DNA from: Bacillota bacterium
GTDB taxonomy: Bacteria > Bacillota > Bacilli > Paenibacillales > NBRC-103111
DNA: 17,696 bases
NCBI GenBank assembly: GCA_023393235.1
Contig: JAEWMH010000067.1
Location: 1-17,696 of the forward strand
Reading direction: 5' to 3'
Shown here: positions 1-7,922 of the stretch, one piece after another
Numbering within the stretch: position 1 is the stretch's first letter
How the letters are laid out: each line of letters starts with the position of its first letter
Notes under the pieces: model-generated
Database searches by the model: none
Told to the model about the DNA's origin: nothing
What the model saw: only the letters and a program-made list of their open reading frames with translations
Program-made: the position numbers and the translations under genes

Positions 1-197
1 GCAATAGGAACCAGGCCATGAAGGATAGGCTTGCGCAAATCATCAATGCCAAAAACTGCGATTTCCGCGATGATGATGAAAATAACCAGGTCAAACACGG
101 ACAATTTGCCGATTTCCCGCTTCCCCATCAAACGCATGGTGAGAAAAACCACAAAATAAACAAGCACCGTCCGTAAAACAAGCGGCAATATCTCCAT
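1..197 (-). CDS. DUF421 (YrbG/YetF-like) membrane protein, N-terminal part
   Basis: A partial gene running off the left edge; only the first 65 residues are visible. Translation from the ATG at 197-195 gives MEILPLVLRTVLVYFVVFL, then MRLMGKREIGKLSVFDLV and a second hydrophobic stretch ending AEIAVFG. The GKREIGKLS-F-DLV motif between two N-terminal membrane helices (about residues 4-20 and 34-50) is characteristic of DUF421 membrane proteins such as B. subtilis YrbG and YetF. Their function is poorly known. A strong AGGAGGGG ribosome binding site lies about 7 nt upstream of the ATG. In B. subtilis yrbG neighbours yrzE and the yajC-tgt-queA-ruvBA genes, which fits the context here. The cytosolic C-terminal domain lies outside the window. 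Confidence 0.85.
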   Translation of the reverse strand, partial: MEILPLVLRTVLVYFVVFLTMRLMGKREIGKLSVFDLVIFIIIAEIAVFGIDDLRKPILHGLVPI

Positions 198-397
198 GGT
201 CTGCCCCTCCTGCCAAGGTTCGTGTCACCTGGTAGTTTGGCGCATCCCAAAATGGCTCATACACGTGCCGGTGCCCTCAATTATTCCCAACGGCAAGAGC
301 AACCGGCAGGCAGCCTTGTACTATTTGGCCGGCTTGTTCAATAGAATGAAACAAAGAGAGTTCACATGCTGATGCTTACGATAAGGAGGAATGGAAT

Positions 398-784
398 ATG
401 AATTTTAAGCAAGTAGGACAAGTGGGGTCCGGTTCACCTATGCTGCGGGGATTGTTATTTGCATTTGCCGTGATGGCCCTGGGCGCTTTGGCCGCGTCCG
501 TGGCGGTGACGACCGGTGATCAGGGTGAGGAGGTTCTGCCGGTTTATGCGTGGGTCATCCACGGCTTATCCGTATTGGCCGGCAGCTTTGCCAGCGGGCG
601 CCGCTCCGGGGTTAAGGGCTGGTATCATGGAGGGCTGTTGGGTCTTTTGTACAGCATCATTGTGCTGATAATCGGATTTTTGAGCTTCGACAAGGGGCTG
701 GACTGGAGTGTGGCCCTGTTTGCGGCAGCGGCTTTTATGGTGGGTGCTGTAGGCGGAATTTTCGGAGTTAACACCAAAAAGTAG
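398..784 (+). CDS. TIGR04086 family (YrzE-like) small membrane protein
   Basis: A 128-residue protein with four predicted membrane helices (about residues 17-35, 49-66, 79-97 and 104-123) and little soluble sequence. The Gly/Ala-rich helices, the GSFASGRRSGVKGWYHG loop between helices 2 and 3 and the short NTKK tail match the TIGR04086/YrzE family, known from sporulating Firmicutes and without an assigned function. The start is fixed by an AAGGAGGA ribosome binding site at 383-390, 7 nt before the ATG. An ATG at 391 runs into a stop within six codons and is excluded. The gene diverges from the DUF421 gene and converges on the sensor kinase gene, with a shared terminator between. In B. subtilis this family also sits next to yajC and yrbG, which supports the call. 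No clear -35/-10 pair is visible in the 200-bp divergent gap (198-397). Confidence 0.85.
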   Translation: MNFKQVGQVGSGSPMLRGLLFAFAVMALGALAASVAVTTGDQGEEVLPVYAWVIHGLSVLAGSFASGRRSGVKGWYHGGLLGLLYSIIVLIIGFLSFDKGLDWSVALFAAAAFMVGAVGGIFGVNTKK

Positions 785-802
785 CATCGGCAGTACAAAA
801 GA

Positions 803-838
803 GGGATGTCGGACTGTCCGGTCCGCCATCCCTTTTTT
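803..838. terminator. Bidirectional rho-independent terminator between convergent genes
   Basis: A 12-bp stem (803-814 with 821-832, one mismatch) with a 6-nt loop, followed on the plus strand by six T (833-838). On the minus strand the stem is followed by CTCTTTT, a weaker T tract. It lies in the 57-bp gap between the ends of the TIGR04086 gene and the convergent kinase gene, so it probably serves both. Confidence 0.88.
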
Positions 839-841
839 CGT

Positions 842-3800
842 TTACGGATCATTCCGCATATTCACCGTTCGGATTGTGAAGGAAACGGTGGTTCCCCGCT
901 CTGGAACACTGGTTACGGATAAACCGGTGCCGTACCGTTTGCGCAGCCTCCGGTCCGTATTCACCAGCCCTACTCCCTTGCGTTCCTTCGTGGAGGAGGG
1001 CTGGAAAAGCGCCGCGCATTGGTCCGCATCCATCCCCACACCGTTATCCTCCACCGCCACCTCCACGTCTTCTCCGCTGCTGCGGATGCGGATGGTCAAC
1101 CTGCCTCCTTTGGAGCGGGACAAAATTCCATGCTTCACCGCATTCTCGACCAAAGGCTGAATGGTGAACGGAGGCAGCAGAGTCCCCATCAGATCCTCCC
1201 GCTCCTCCAGCTCCCACTCCACCGAAAGCCGGTCCCCGAAGCGCTCCCGTTCGATATAAAGGTAGGCCTTGACCAGCTCCAGCTCGACATGAAGGGGTAC
1301 GGCATCCCGTGAATTGAGAAAATTAAAGCTGATCCGCAAATAGGAGCTGAAGGCGTCGATCATCATCCGCATCCGCTCCACATCGATTTGGCCCAAGGCG
1401 GATATGGAGTTCATGGCATTGAACAAAAAATGCGGCTCAATTTGGGCCTGGAGGTAGGCCCCTTCCAGCCTGAGCAGCTCATCCATGGTCTGCTTCAACC
1501 GGGTCAGGGCCAGCACACGGCTGCGGAGCTCCAGCGGATTAACCGGTTTGGCCACATAATCATTGGCTCCGGCGTGGAAACCCGCTTGTATATCCTCGGG
1601 CATGCTTCTGGCTGTCAGCAGGAGAATGGGAAGCTCCAGCATGGAATACCGGTTACGCACAACGGAGGCCAGCTCATAGCCCGACATACCCGGCATCATC
1701 ACATCGGTAATCAACAGATCCCAAGAGCCCTCACCAAGTTTCTCCAGTGCCTCCCGGCCCCCTGCGGCTGTTACAATCCGGTAATGGTCAAGCGCCAGTA
1801 CAGTGGTCAGCACCTTCAGGTTCACAGGATCATCGTCTACCATCAATATCCGGGGGCTGTCAGCCAGATCAGTTGGCATTGGCGACCCCGCTCTTGCCGC
1901 TTCGCTGGAGCCGGTTGCGGTGGAAGGAGCCTCCTCTTCCGGAGGAAAAGCACCGAGCTCCGTAACACCGCCCACAGGGCGCGCGAACGGTAAGCGGAAG
2001 GAAAAAACCGTCCCCTTTCCCGGCGCGGTTTCCAGAGCCAGCTCGCCGCCGTGCAATTCCACCAGCTTCTTGCTGATGGACAGGCCCAGTCCGAAGCCGC
2101 CCTCTGCGGAGCCCCGGCCGGACTCTCCCTGCTCATAGGCGTCGAACACTCTTCTGGCAGTGGCTTCGTCCATGCCGACGCCCGTGTCCCGGACTGCCAG
2201 CTCCGCCTCCTTGCCTGCAAGCCGTGCCGTAACCGTCACCGAGCCAGCTTCAGTGGACTTCAGCGCATTATGAATCAAGTTCACGAGGATCTGAATCAGC
2301 CGTATTTCATCAGCCAGCACCGGAGGGAAGTCCGGTGGAATGGATGCCGTAAGCTGCACCGGTTTATTCTCCGTGAGATAAACAAGCATATCGGTGACTC
2401 CGGCAGTTACCGTCTGCAGGGAAACCGGTGCCAGCTGCAGGCTTACCCCTTTATTCCGCAGCCGGGCCTGCTCCAGCAGATCGTTCAGCATCAGCGTCAT
2501 CCTGCCGCCGATGGCCAGAAGCAGTTCTAAGCTCCGCGCACTTTCCGCGCCGATGGTTTTCCGCTCTGTCTCCAGCACGTTCTGGGCAATATTCATCATC
2601 CCGTGCAGGGGATTGCGCAGCTCATGGGACGTATTGGCCAAAAACTCATCCTTGCGCCGGTCCTCCTGCTGGAGCCGCACCGCCAGCTCCTTGGCCTGCT
2701 CCACCTTCCGGAAATACTGCTTCAGGGCATAAGCTGCAAGGCTGAGGCAAAGCACCACCAGATCCACGGGATAAAAGCCCATATTCAAGGTGCTGTGGGT
2801 TTTGAAGGTGCTCCAGATCAAATTCGAGACCAGACTTGAGCCAGCCAGCAGCAAATAGATGGTATCCTGCTTGCCTCTGCGCACAGCCAGCATCAGGACG
2901 GCGATAATCGCCAACAGGAAGCCCATGTAGAGAATGCGGTTCACCGGGTCCAGCAAAGCGACCATCCGGGCGGGCAGAAACGCCACCACCAGCATCCACA
3001 CCGCAAAGGCGCCAGCTGCCAGCCTGTAGGTACGGTTAATCCGTTCGGGCATCAGTAGCCTGACAATAAAGTCAAAGCATGCCGCCGACATGGCCGGCAG
3101 CACCAACCAAATCACCTTAATTAAAGCGCCATAAGAAAGGGAAATCATGCCCATTCCCAAGCGGTCCTCGGAGATAAGCAGGGTCGCTACCCCAAAGCCA
3201 AGCCCACAGAACAGGCTCAAAAGCATCCGGGACCTGCTTCCTAACAGGTAGGTCAGCAGCACAATCAGCATGAACAGCAGAAGCAGCAAAATCACTGCTC
3301 CCTGCAGCATCAGGCTGATCGCCTTCTCCCGCTGGAGGGCAGTGGAGACGCCGAAGCTGAGGGACTTGGCAATCCCCCCCTTGTACATGTAGCTGGTATC
3401 CACCGCTACCTGGATCATGATTTCCAGTTCTGTGCCCCGCGGTTCAAAAAATGCCTGGTGGGTCATCACGCCGGAGACGAAGGATTCAGCATCCTCCGCA
3501 AGCACACCCGAGCCGCCCATGGGACGGCCATCCACGAATAGAGCGGAGCCTTGTTTAATATCCTTCAGGGAAAGGCCAAGAACACCAAGGTCCCCCTCAG
3601 GCAAAAGAATTCGGAGACGATAGGTGCCGTATTGAAAGGCTTCGTTTGAAAGGCCGGCGGTTCCGCTTTTCCATAAGCCGGGAACCTTGAGATAGGCGGG
3701 AGACGGAGTTGGCTGGGCATCCGGCTCCACATGCTCCAAAAGCCGGGACGGATAAAATTCCCACTCCCCGTCAAGGTTCATTGTCCGGGTGGCCGGCAGA

Positions 3801-3943
3801 CCGTATGGGCGCAGATCCAGAATTCCTTTGACGGCGGTGGGATCATGAGGCTCCGTGCGGGCCACAAGCCAGACCAGCCTAACACAGGTTAACGCCAGGA
3901 TAAACAGCAGGGCAGGCAGCACCATTTTCCGGTATGGAATCAT
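842..3943 (-). CDS. Hybrid sensor histidine kinase with 7TM sensor, receiver and second LytS-type kinase module
   Basis: A membrane sensor kinase of 1033 residues. An N-terminal signal/anchor helix is followed by an extracellular beta-rich domain (about 40-200, containing LDGEWEFYP) and a seven-helix membrane block (about 210-420), together like 7TMR-DISM sensors. Next come a HisKA domain with SHELRNP (His440), a HATPase domain (N box NLIHNALKS near 558, G box GFGLGLS near 616), a receiver domain (phospho-acceptor Asp747 in LLITDVMMPG, then LLLTAR and KPVNP), a second His_kinase domain with IEPHFLFN (His838) and a second HATPase domain (PLVENAVKHG near 931, GVGLVN near 990). I chose the ATG at 3943 because it overlaps the response regulator stop by 4 bp (ATGA); a GTG 36 bp upstream is possible. 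It should phosphorylate the adjacent SARP-like regulator. The signal it senses cannot be told from sequence. Confidence 0.95.
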   Translation of the reverse strand: MIPYRKMVLPALLFILALTCVRLVWLVARTEPHDPTAVKGILDLRPYGLPATRTMNLDGEWEFYPSRLLEHVEPDAQPTPSPAYLKVPGLWKSGTAGLSNEAFQYGTYRLRILLPEGDLGVLGLSLKDIKQGSALFVDGRPMGGSGVLAEDAESFVSGVMTHQAFFEPRGTELEIMIQVAVDTSYMYKGGIAKSLSFGVSTALQREKAISLMLQGAVILLLLLFMLIVLLTYLLGSRSRMLLSLFCGLGFGVATLLISEDRLGMGMISLSYGALIKVIWLVLPAMSAACFDFIVRLLMPERINRTYRLAAGAFAVWMLVVAFLPARMVALLDPVNRILYMGFLLAIIAVLMLAVRRGKQDTIYLLLAGSSLVSNLIWSTFKTHSTLNMGFYPVDLVVLCLSLAAYALKQYFRKVEQAKELAVRLQQEDRRKDEFLANTSHELRNPLHGMMNIAQNVLETERKTIGAESARSLELLLAIGGRMTLMLNDLLEQARLRNKGVSLQLAPVSLQTVTAGVTDMLVYLTENKPVQLTASIPPDFPPVLADEIRLIQILVNLIHNALKSTEAGSVTVTARLAGKEAELAVRDTGVGMDEATARRVFDAYEQGESGRGSAEGGFGLGLSISKKLVELHGGELALETAPGKGTVFSFRLPFARPVGGVTELGAFPPEEEAPSTATGSSEAARAGSPMPTDLADSPRILMVDDDPVNLKVLTTVLALDHYRIVTAAGGREALEKLGEGSWDLLITDVMMPGMSGYELASVVRNRYSMLELPILLLTARSMPEDIQAGFHAGANDYVAKPVNPLELRSRVLALTRLKQTMDELLRLEGAYLQAQIEPHFLFNAMNSISALGQIDVERMRMMIDAFSSYLRISFNFLNSRDAVPLHVELELVKAYLYIERERFGDRLSVEWELEEREDLMGTLLPPFTIQPLVENAVKHGILSRSKGGRLTIRIRSSGEDVEVAVEDNGVGMDADQCAALFQPSSTKERKGVGLVNTDRRLRKRYGTGLSVTSVPERGTTVSFTIRTVNMRNDP

Positions 3944-5082
3944 CGGCTGGCACTTTCCCTGGTACGGCTTACATACCACTGGAGCACCTTCAAGGACAGC
4001 TTCACACCCAGATCGTCCTCCACATTGCGCTTCAATTCCGCAAAGCAGGCTTCCGTTGCCGCACGGTCCCCGATTTCATCGTACAGCTTCATCAGCGACA
4101 GATACCCCTCTTCATAATAAGGGTGCAGCTCCAGCGTACGCTTCAATAAGGTAACGGCTTCCAGCAAAAGCCCGTCCTTCCGGTAGGAATCCGCAAGCTG
4201 TGAGGCCTGGTGGAGCCGGATGACCCGCAGCCGTTCCCGTTCGCCCTCCGCCCACAGGTAGTCCGTAGGACCAAGATATTCTCCCCGGTACATATCGAAT
4301 AGCCTTTGGTGGAAGGGCCGGTTGACTGCATGAAACTCTTTCACGCTGCGGATGCCTTCTTCCCATTCCACCGCATCCAGCTTTACTCTCCCCAGGTCCA
4401 GCGTATAACCCTCGCCCCCGCTTGCATTCAGAATGCGGATTTCCAGGGAGGCCTGCTTTAAGCACTGCTTGATCTGATAGATGGTGGTATACAAATGGGT
4501 AGAGCTTTTTTTGAAATCAAAATCAGGCCACAAAAGCTGCAGGATCTCGTCCTTGGTTACAAACCGGTTCCGGTGGTGGAGCAAATACAAAAACAGCTCC
4601 TGCGCCTTGGAGGTTCTCCACTTCAAGAGCTGAGGCGCCGAACTGTCGCTGGAATAAGCCACCGGCCCCATTATATGAAGGCATATGTGATCCGCGGCCG
4701 ATTCATCCGGCTTGTCCCGGCTGAACCGTTCCTCCAGACGGTGGACGGTTTTGGCCAGTCTATCCTTGGAGATAGGCTTCAGGAGATAATCCAGTGCGTT
4801 AATATCAAAAGCCTCCAGCGCATAATCCCCGTGAGCCGTAACGAAAACAATATCCGTTCCCGGGCTTGCCTGCTGGATCAGCTCAGCCGTCCGCAGCCCG
4901 TTCATATCCGGCATATGAATATCCAAAAAAACCACATCCGGCTGGATGGACGAGGCCAGCTCCAGGATCATGGCAGGGTCCATGGCGGTTCCGGCCACTT
5001 TGATGTCGGGATAAGCGGCCAGCATATGTTCCATTTGAAAAAGCGCCAGTTGTTCATCATCGGCAAGCAAGGCCCGTATCAT
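3940..5082 (-). CDS. Response regulator with SARP-like output (REC, winged helix, BTAD)
   Basis: A cytosolic transcription regulator of 380 residues. The receiver domain (1-120) has the acidic pair in LLADDEQ, phospho-acceptor Asp54 in VVFLDIHMPD, a Thr in VFVTAHG and Lys in YLLKPIS. A winged-helix domain follows (about 150-225, KWRTSKAQELFLYLLHHR to GGEGYTLDL), then a helical, TPR-like bacterial transcriptional activator domain (about 235-375), as in SARP-type activators. The start chosen is the ATG at 5082, which has GGGAAGGA about 6 nt upstream. An in-frame ATG at 5115 lacks a ribosome binding site and abuts the predicted -10 box. The gene is first in an operon with the hybrid kinase, which starts inside its stop codon. 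The target genes are unknown. Confidence 0.93.
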   Translation of the reverse strand: MIRALLADDEQLALFQMEHMLAAYPDIKVAGTAMDPAMILELASSIQPDVVFLDIHMPDMNGLRTAELIQQASPGTDIVFVTAHGDYALEAFDINALDYLLKPISKDRLAKTVHRLEERFSRDKPDESAADHICLHIMGPVAYSSDSSAPQLLKWRTSKAQELFLYLLHHRNRFVTKDEILQLLWPDFDFKKSSTHLYTTIYQIKQCLKQASLEIRILNASGGEGYTLDLGRVKLDAVEWEEGIRSVKEFHAVNRPFHQRLFDMYRGEYLGPTDYLWAEGERERLRVIRLHQASQLADSYRKDGLLLEAVTLLKRTLELHPYYEEGYLSLMKLYDEIGDRAATEACFAELKRNVEDDLGVKLSLKVLQWYVSRTRESASR

Positions 5083-5105
5083 TCCAATCCTTCCCTTCTC
5101 TCCCG

Positions 5106-5114
5106 ATTCTACCA
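5106..5114 (-). promoter_or_regulatory. Extended -10 promoter element for the two-component operon
   Basis: Read on the minus strand this is TGG followed by TAGAAT, an extended -10 box (TGnTAGAAT) 24 nt before the chosen ATG of the response regulator. No convincing -35 hexamer lies 16-18 nt upstream, which is tolerable for extended -10 promoters. It follows the terminator of the yajC operon, so the two-component genes probably have their own promoter. Confidence 0.5.
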
Positions 5115-5162
5115 TGGAACCGCCAGGGCTGCGACAGGAATCACGCTTTTTTCACAGGAAGC

Positions 5163-5186
5163 AAAAAAGGAGCCTTCCGGCTCCTT
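5163..5186 (-). terminator. Rho-independent terminator after yajC
   Basis: On the minus strand, an 8-bp stem AAGGAGCC / GGCTCCTT closes a 4-nt GGAA loop and runs into six T, starting 9 nt past the yajC stop codon. This closes the ruvC-to-yajC operon before the response regulator gene begins. Confidence 0.9.
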
Positions 5187-5195
5187 CTTGGGTAA

Positions 5196-5555
5196 TTAGT
5201 CTTTAATCTCTCCGTCAGCCTTTTCTTTCTTCTCTTCCCTCTTCTCCAGGGTGGAAGGTGCGGCTTGCACCACATTGTTGATGGCCGAACGGTCAAAGGT
5301 CATCTTGGTGACATCATTGACACGCAGCACGATGATATCGTCAGTCATCTCCAGGATGGTGCCGTGCAGTCCGCCGATGGTGGTGACTTTGTCACCCTTT
5401 TTGAGATTGGCCAACAGCAGGTTGCGGGCCTTCTGGCGCTTTTGCTGCGGACGGATCATCAGGAAGTACATGATCGCAAAGATTGCGATGAACGGTACGA
5501 AGGTGACCAAAAGTCCGGCCCCTCCTGCTGCAGGTTCTGCTGCAAGGTTAAACAC
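5196..5555 (-). CDS. yajC: Preprotein translocase accessory subunit YajC
   Basis: YajC associates with the SecDF complex at the SecYEG translocon in the cytoplasmic membrane. The 119-residue protein has a short N-terminus, one membrane helix (about residues 15-34, LLVTFVPFIAIFAIMYFLMI), the family hallmark RPQQKRQK, then a small beta-rich domain (LKKGDKVTTIGGLHGTI and ITR-like RSAINNVVQ) and a charged Lys/Glu tail. I place the start at the GTG at 5555, which has GGGAGGA 6 nt upstream. In-frame ATGs at 5576 and 5570 have no ribosome binding site before them and would contain this one. It is the last gene of the operon, 128 bp after tgt, the arrangement seen in many bacteria. Confidence 0.95.
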   Translation of the reverse strand: MFNLAAEPAAGGAGLLVTFVPFIAIFAIMYFLMIRPQQKRQKARNLLLANLKKGDKVTTIGGLHGTILEMTDDIIVLRVNDVTKMTFDRSAINNVVQAAPSTLEKREEKKEKADGEIKD

Positions 5556-5625
5556 GCGGATTCCTCCCATTAACATTAGTGATATTGCGGTTTATGTATG
5601 TGCTTCCATTAAACCCGATGCCCTG

Positions 5626-5657
5626 CGGCCTGTCCTCCTCTTACCTGGGGCAGGCCG
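5626..5657 (-). other. Possible RNA hairpin in the tgt-yajC gap
   Basis: A perfect 7-bp inverted repeat (CGGCCTG and CAGGCCG) separated by 18 nt lies in the 128-bp gap between tgt and yajC. It has no T tract, so it is not a standard terminator. It may be a processing or stability structure in the operon mRNA, or chance. Confidence 0.25.
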
Positions 5658-5683
5658 TTATCAATGTGCGGCGGAGACAAAGC

Positions 5684-6817
5684 TCAGAAGCCCCGGCCGT
5701 TCTCGTTCATCCCGTACATCTCAAAAAACTCGTCCCGGAAATCCAGCAGTCTGTCGTCTTGGATAGCCTGGCGGACATTGTGCATCAATTCCAGCAGGAA
5801 ATGAAGGTTATGGTAGGTGGTTAACCGCAAGCCGAAGGTTTCGTCCGCCTTGATCAGGTGGCGGATATAGGCGCGGGAATAGTGGGTGCAGGTGTAACAG
5901 CTGCATTTGGGGTCGAGAGGGCCGAAGTCCTCCGCGAACCGGGCGTTGCGGACGACCAGTCTGCCTTCGCTTGTCATGCAGGTGCCGTTGCGGGCAATGC
6001 GGGTGGGCAGTACACAGTCGAACATGTCCACCCCCCGGATGGACCCTTCGATCAGCGCATCGGGTGAGCCGACGCCCATCAAATAACGCGGTTTGTTGGC
6101 CGGCAGAACGGGTGTGGTGTACTCCAGCACCTCATACATCATTTCCTTCGGTTCGCCAACACTGAGTCCTCCAATAGCATACCCCGGGAAATCCAGTGAA
6201 GTCAAATCGGCAGCGCTCTGCTTCCGCAGGTCCTCGTACATGCCTCCCTGAACAATGCCGAACAGGGCTTGGTTTTGGGTATTTTCGTGCGCCTTCAGGC
6301 AGCGCTCCGCCCAACGGGTGGTCCGTTCCAGGGATTGTTTGGCATATTCGTGGGTAGCGGGGAACGGCGGGCATTCGTCGAAGGCCATCATGATGTCGGA
6401 CCCCAAGGCGTTCTGGATCTCTACCGCCTTCTCCGGAGACAGGAACAGCTTGTCCCCGTTCAAGTGGGAGCGGAAGGCCACACCCTCCTCGGTAATTTTG
6501 CGCATGTCGCTTAAGCTGAACACCTGAAAACCGCCGCTGTCCGTGAGAATCGGCCGGTCCCAGTTCATGAACTTGTGCAGACCGCCTGCCTTGCGGATGA
6601 TTTCATGGCCGGGACGCAGGAACAGATGATACGTATTGCTCAGGATAATATGGGCATCCATAGCCTTCAATTCCTCGGGGCTCATGGTCTTAACAGTAGC
6701 CAAGGTGCCAACCGGCATAAAGGCCGGTGTTTCAATTACCCCGTGGGGCGTGTGCACCCGGCCCAAACGGGCGCCGGATTGTTTGCAGGTTTTGATATGT
6801 TCGTATCTGACAGCCAA
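5684..6817 (-). CDS. tgt: Queuine/preQ1 tRNA-guanine transglycosylase
   Basis: In bacteria this enzyme swaps guanine-34 in the GUN anticodon of Asp, Asn, His and Tyr tRNAs for preQ1, the entry step of queuosine on tRNA. The 377-residue product is full length. Visible family features are TPAFMPVGT near 30-38, the active-site Asp93 in LTDSGGFQ, FGIVQGG near 186-192, GGLSVGEP near 216-223, the nucleophile region GVDMFDCVLPTR (262-273), and the zinc ligands Cys305, Cys307, Cys310 and His336. The start is a TTG at 6817 with AAGGAAGAGG just upstream; the nearby ATG is out of frame. It follows queA by 38 bp, so the two consecutive queuosine steps are co-transcribed. Confidence 0.98.
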   Translation of the reverse strand: MAVRYEHIKTCKQSGARLGRVHTPHGVIETPAFMPVGTLATVKTMSPEELKAMDAHIILSNTYHLFLRPGHEIIRKAGGLHKFMNWDRPILTDSGGFQVFSLSDMRKITEEGVAFRSHLNGDKLFLSPEKAVEIQNALGSDIMMAFDECPPFPATHEYAKQSLERTTRWAERCLKAHENTQNQALFGIVQGGMYEDLRKQSAADLTSLDFPGYAIGGLSVGEPKEMMYEVLEYTTPVLPANKPRYLMGVGSPDALIEGSIRGVDMFDCVLPTRIARNGTCMTSEGRLVVRNARFAEDFGPLDPKCSCYTCTHYSRAYIRHLIKADETFGLRLTTYHNLHFLLELMHNVRQAIQDDRLLDFRDEFFEMYGMNENGRGF

Positions 6818-6855
6818 TAGCCTCTTCCTTTCATGTCGGAATAACTTGATTCCGC

Positions 6856-7917
6856 CTAATAAATAAACATGGCGTCGCCGAAGCTGAAAAACCGGTAGCG
6901 TTCCTCTACCGCCTGGCGGTACGCCTCCATAACATACTCCCGCCCGGCAATGGCGCTGACCAGCATCACCAGGGTGGACTTGGGCAAATGGAAGTTAGTC
7001 AGAAGAGCATCCACCGCCAGCACCGGGATGCCGGGATAGATAAAAATATCCGTCCATCCGGAGCAGGCCTCAAAACGGATGCTGTCTTGCCCTTCCTTCC
7101 GGAAGCGTCTGGCCGCCGTTTCCAGGGTCCGGGCAGACGTGGTGCCTACCGCTACCACCCGGCCGCCTGCCGCTTTGGCAGCATTGATGGCTGCGGCGGT
7201 TTCCTCCGGCAGCTCATAATATTCGGCATGCATGGCATGGCCCTCCACCGTATCGACGGATACCGGGCGGAAAGTGCCTAAACCTACATGCAGAGTGACA
7301 GTGGCAATGCGGACACCCTGCTGCTGCAGGCGGTCCAGGAATTCCCTAGTAAAATGAAGCCCGGCCGTCGGCGCAGCCGCCGAACCTTCGTGACGGGCAT
7401 ACACCGTCTGGTAGCGGTCCCGGTCCTCCAGCTGCTCCTTGATATAAGGAGGGAGGGGCATTTCGCCCAGCCGGTCCAGAATTTCATTGAAGATTCCCTT
7501 ATAATGAAACCGGACGGTTCTGGCCCCCATCTCGCCTTCATCCTCAATCACCGCCGTAAGCGGCGGCTCCCCGTTTTCCTCCTGGCCAAAATGAAGGACT
7601 GCACCCTTTTTCAGCCGTTTGCCGGGTTTGGCTAACGTCTCCCAACGGTCCTCACCCAGGGATTTCAAAAGCAGCAGCTCCGCCTTCGCCCCGGTGTCCG
7701 CTTTATGGCCGTACAGCCGGGCGGGAATGACCTTGGTGTCGTTCAGCACCAGAAGATCCCCCGGGCGCAAAAAATCAGCCATGTCCTCAAAGCGGCAATG
7801 GCCGATTTCCCCGGTCCGTTTATTCAACGCCAGAAGGCGGGAGCCCGTCCTCTCCAAAAGGGGAGTCTGGGCAATCAGCTCTTCCGGCAAATCAAAATCA
7901 AACAAATTGACATCCAT
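6856..7917 (-). CDS. queA: S-adenosylmethionine:tRNA ribosyltransferase-isomerase
   Basis: QueA transfers and isomerises the ribosyl part of S-adenosylmethionine onto preQ1-modified tRNA, giving epoxyqueuosine; it acts directly after Tgt. The 353-residue protein opens with the family signature FDFDLPEELIAQTP and contains LLVLNDTKVIPARL, PLPPYI, the PTAGLHFT motif, THHVGLGTF-like VTLHVGLGTFRPV, GTTSARTLE, DIFIYPG and NFHLPKSTL. An ATG at 7926 overlaps the preceding stop (ATGA) but has GAAGGA directly abutting it; the ATG at 7917 has GAAGGA 9 nt upstream and gives the usual family N-terminus, so I prefer it. It sits between the SpoIID-like gene and tgt in the same operon. Confidence 0.98.
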   Translation of the reverse strand: MDVNLFDFDLPEELIAQTPLLERTGSRLLALNKRTGEIGHCRFEDMADFLRPGDLLVLNDTKVIPARLYGHKADTGAKAELLLLKSLGEDRWETLAKPGKRLKKGAVLHFGQEENGEPPLTAVIEDEGEMGARTVRFHYKGIFNEILDRLGEMPLPPYIKEQLEDRDRYQTVYARHEGSAAAPTAGLHFTREFLDRLQQQGVRIATVTLHVGLGTFRPVSVDTVEGHAMHAEYYELPEETAAAINAAKAAGGRVVAVGTTSARTLETAARRFRKEGQDSIRFEACSGWTDIFIYPGIPVLAVDALLTNFHLPKSTLVMLVSAIAGREYVMEAYRQAVEERYRFFSFGDAMFIY

Positions 7918-7922
7918 TCCGT

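Noticed and set aside
316..347. Promoter for the TIGR04086 gene (TTGTAC and TAGAAT)
   Set aside because: The spacer is 20 bp, too long for a normal sigma-A promoter, and no extended -10 is present.
1388..1993. 201-codon plus-strand frame opposite the receiver part of the kinase
   Set aside because: Low-complexity shadow composition; the minus strand carries unmistakable receiver and kinase motifs.
4495..5199. 234-codon plus-strand frame opposite the response regulator
   Set aside because: It is antisense to a clear REC/winged-helix/BTAD gene and has no ribosome binding site or recognisable motif.
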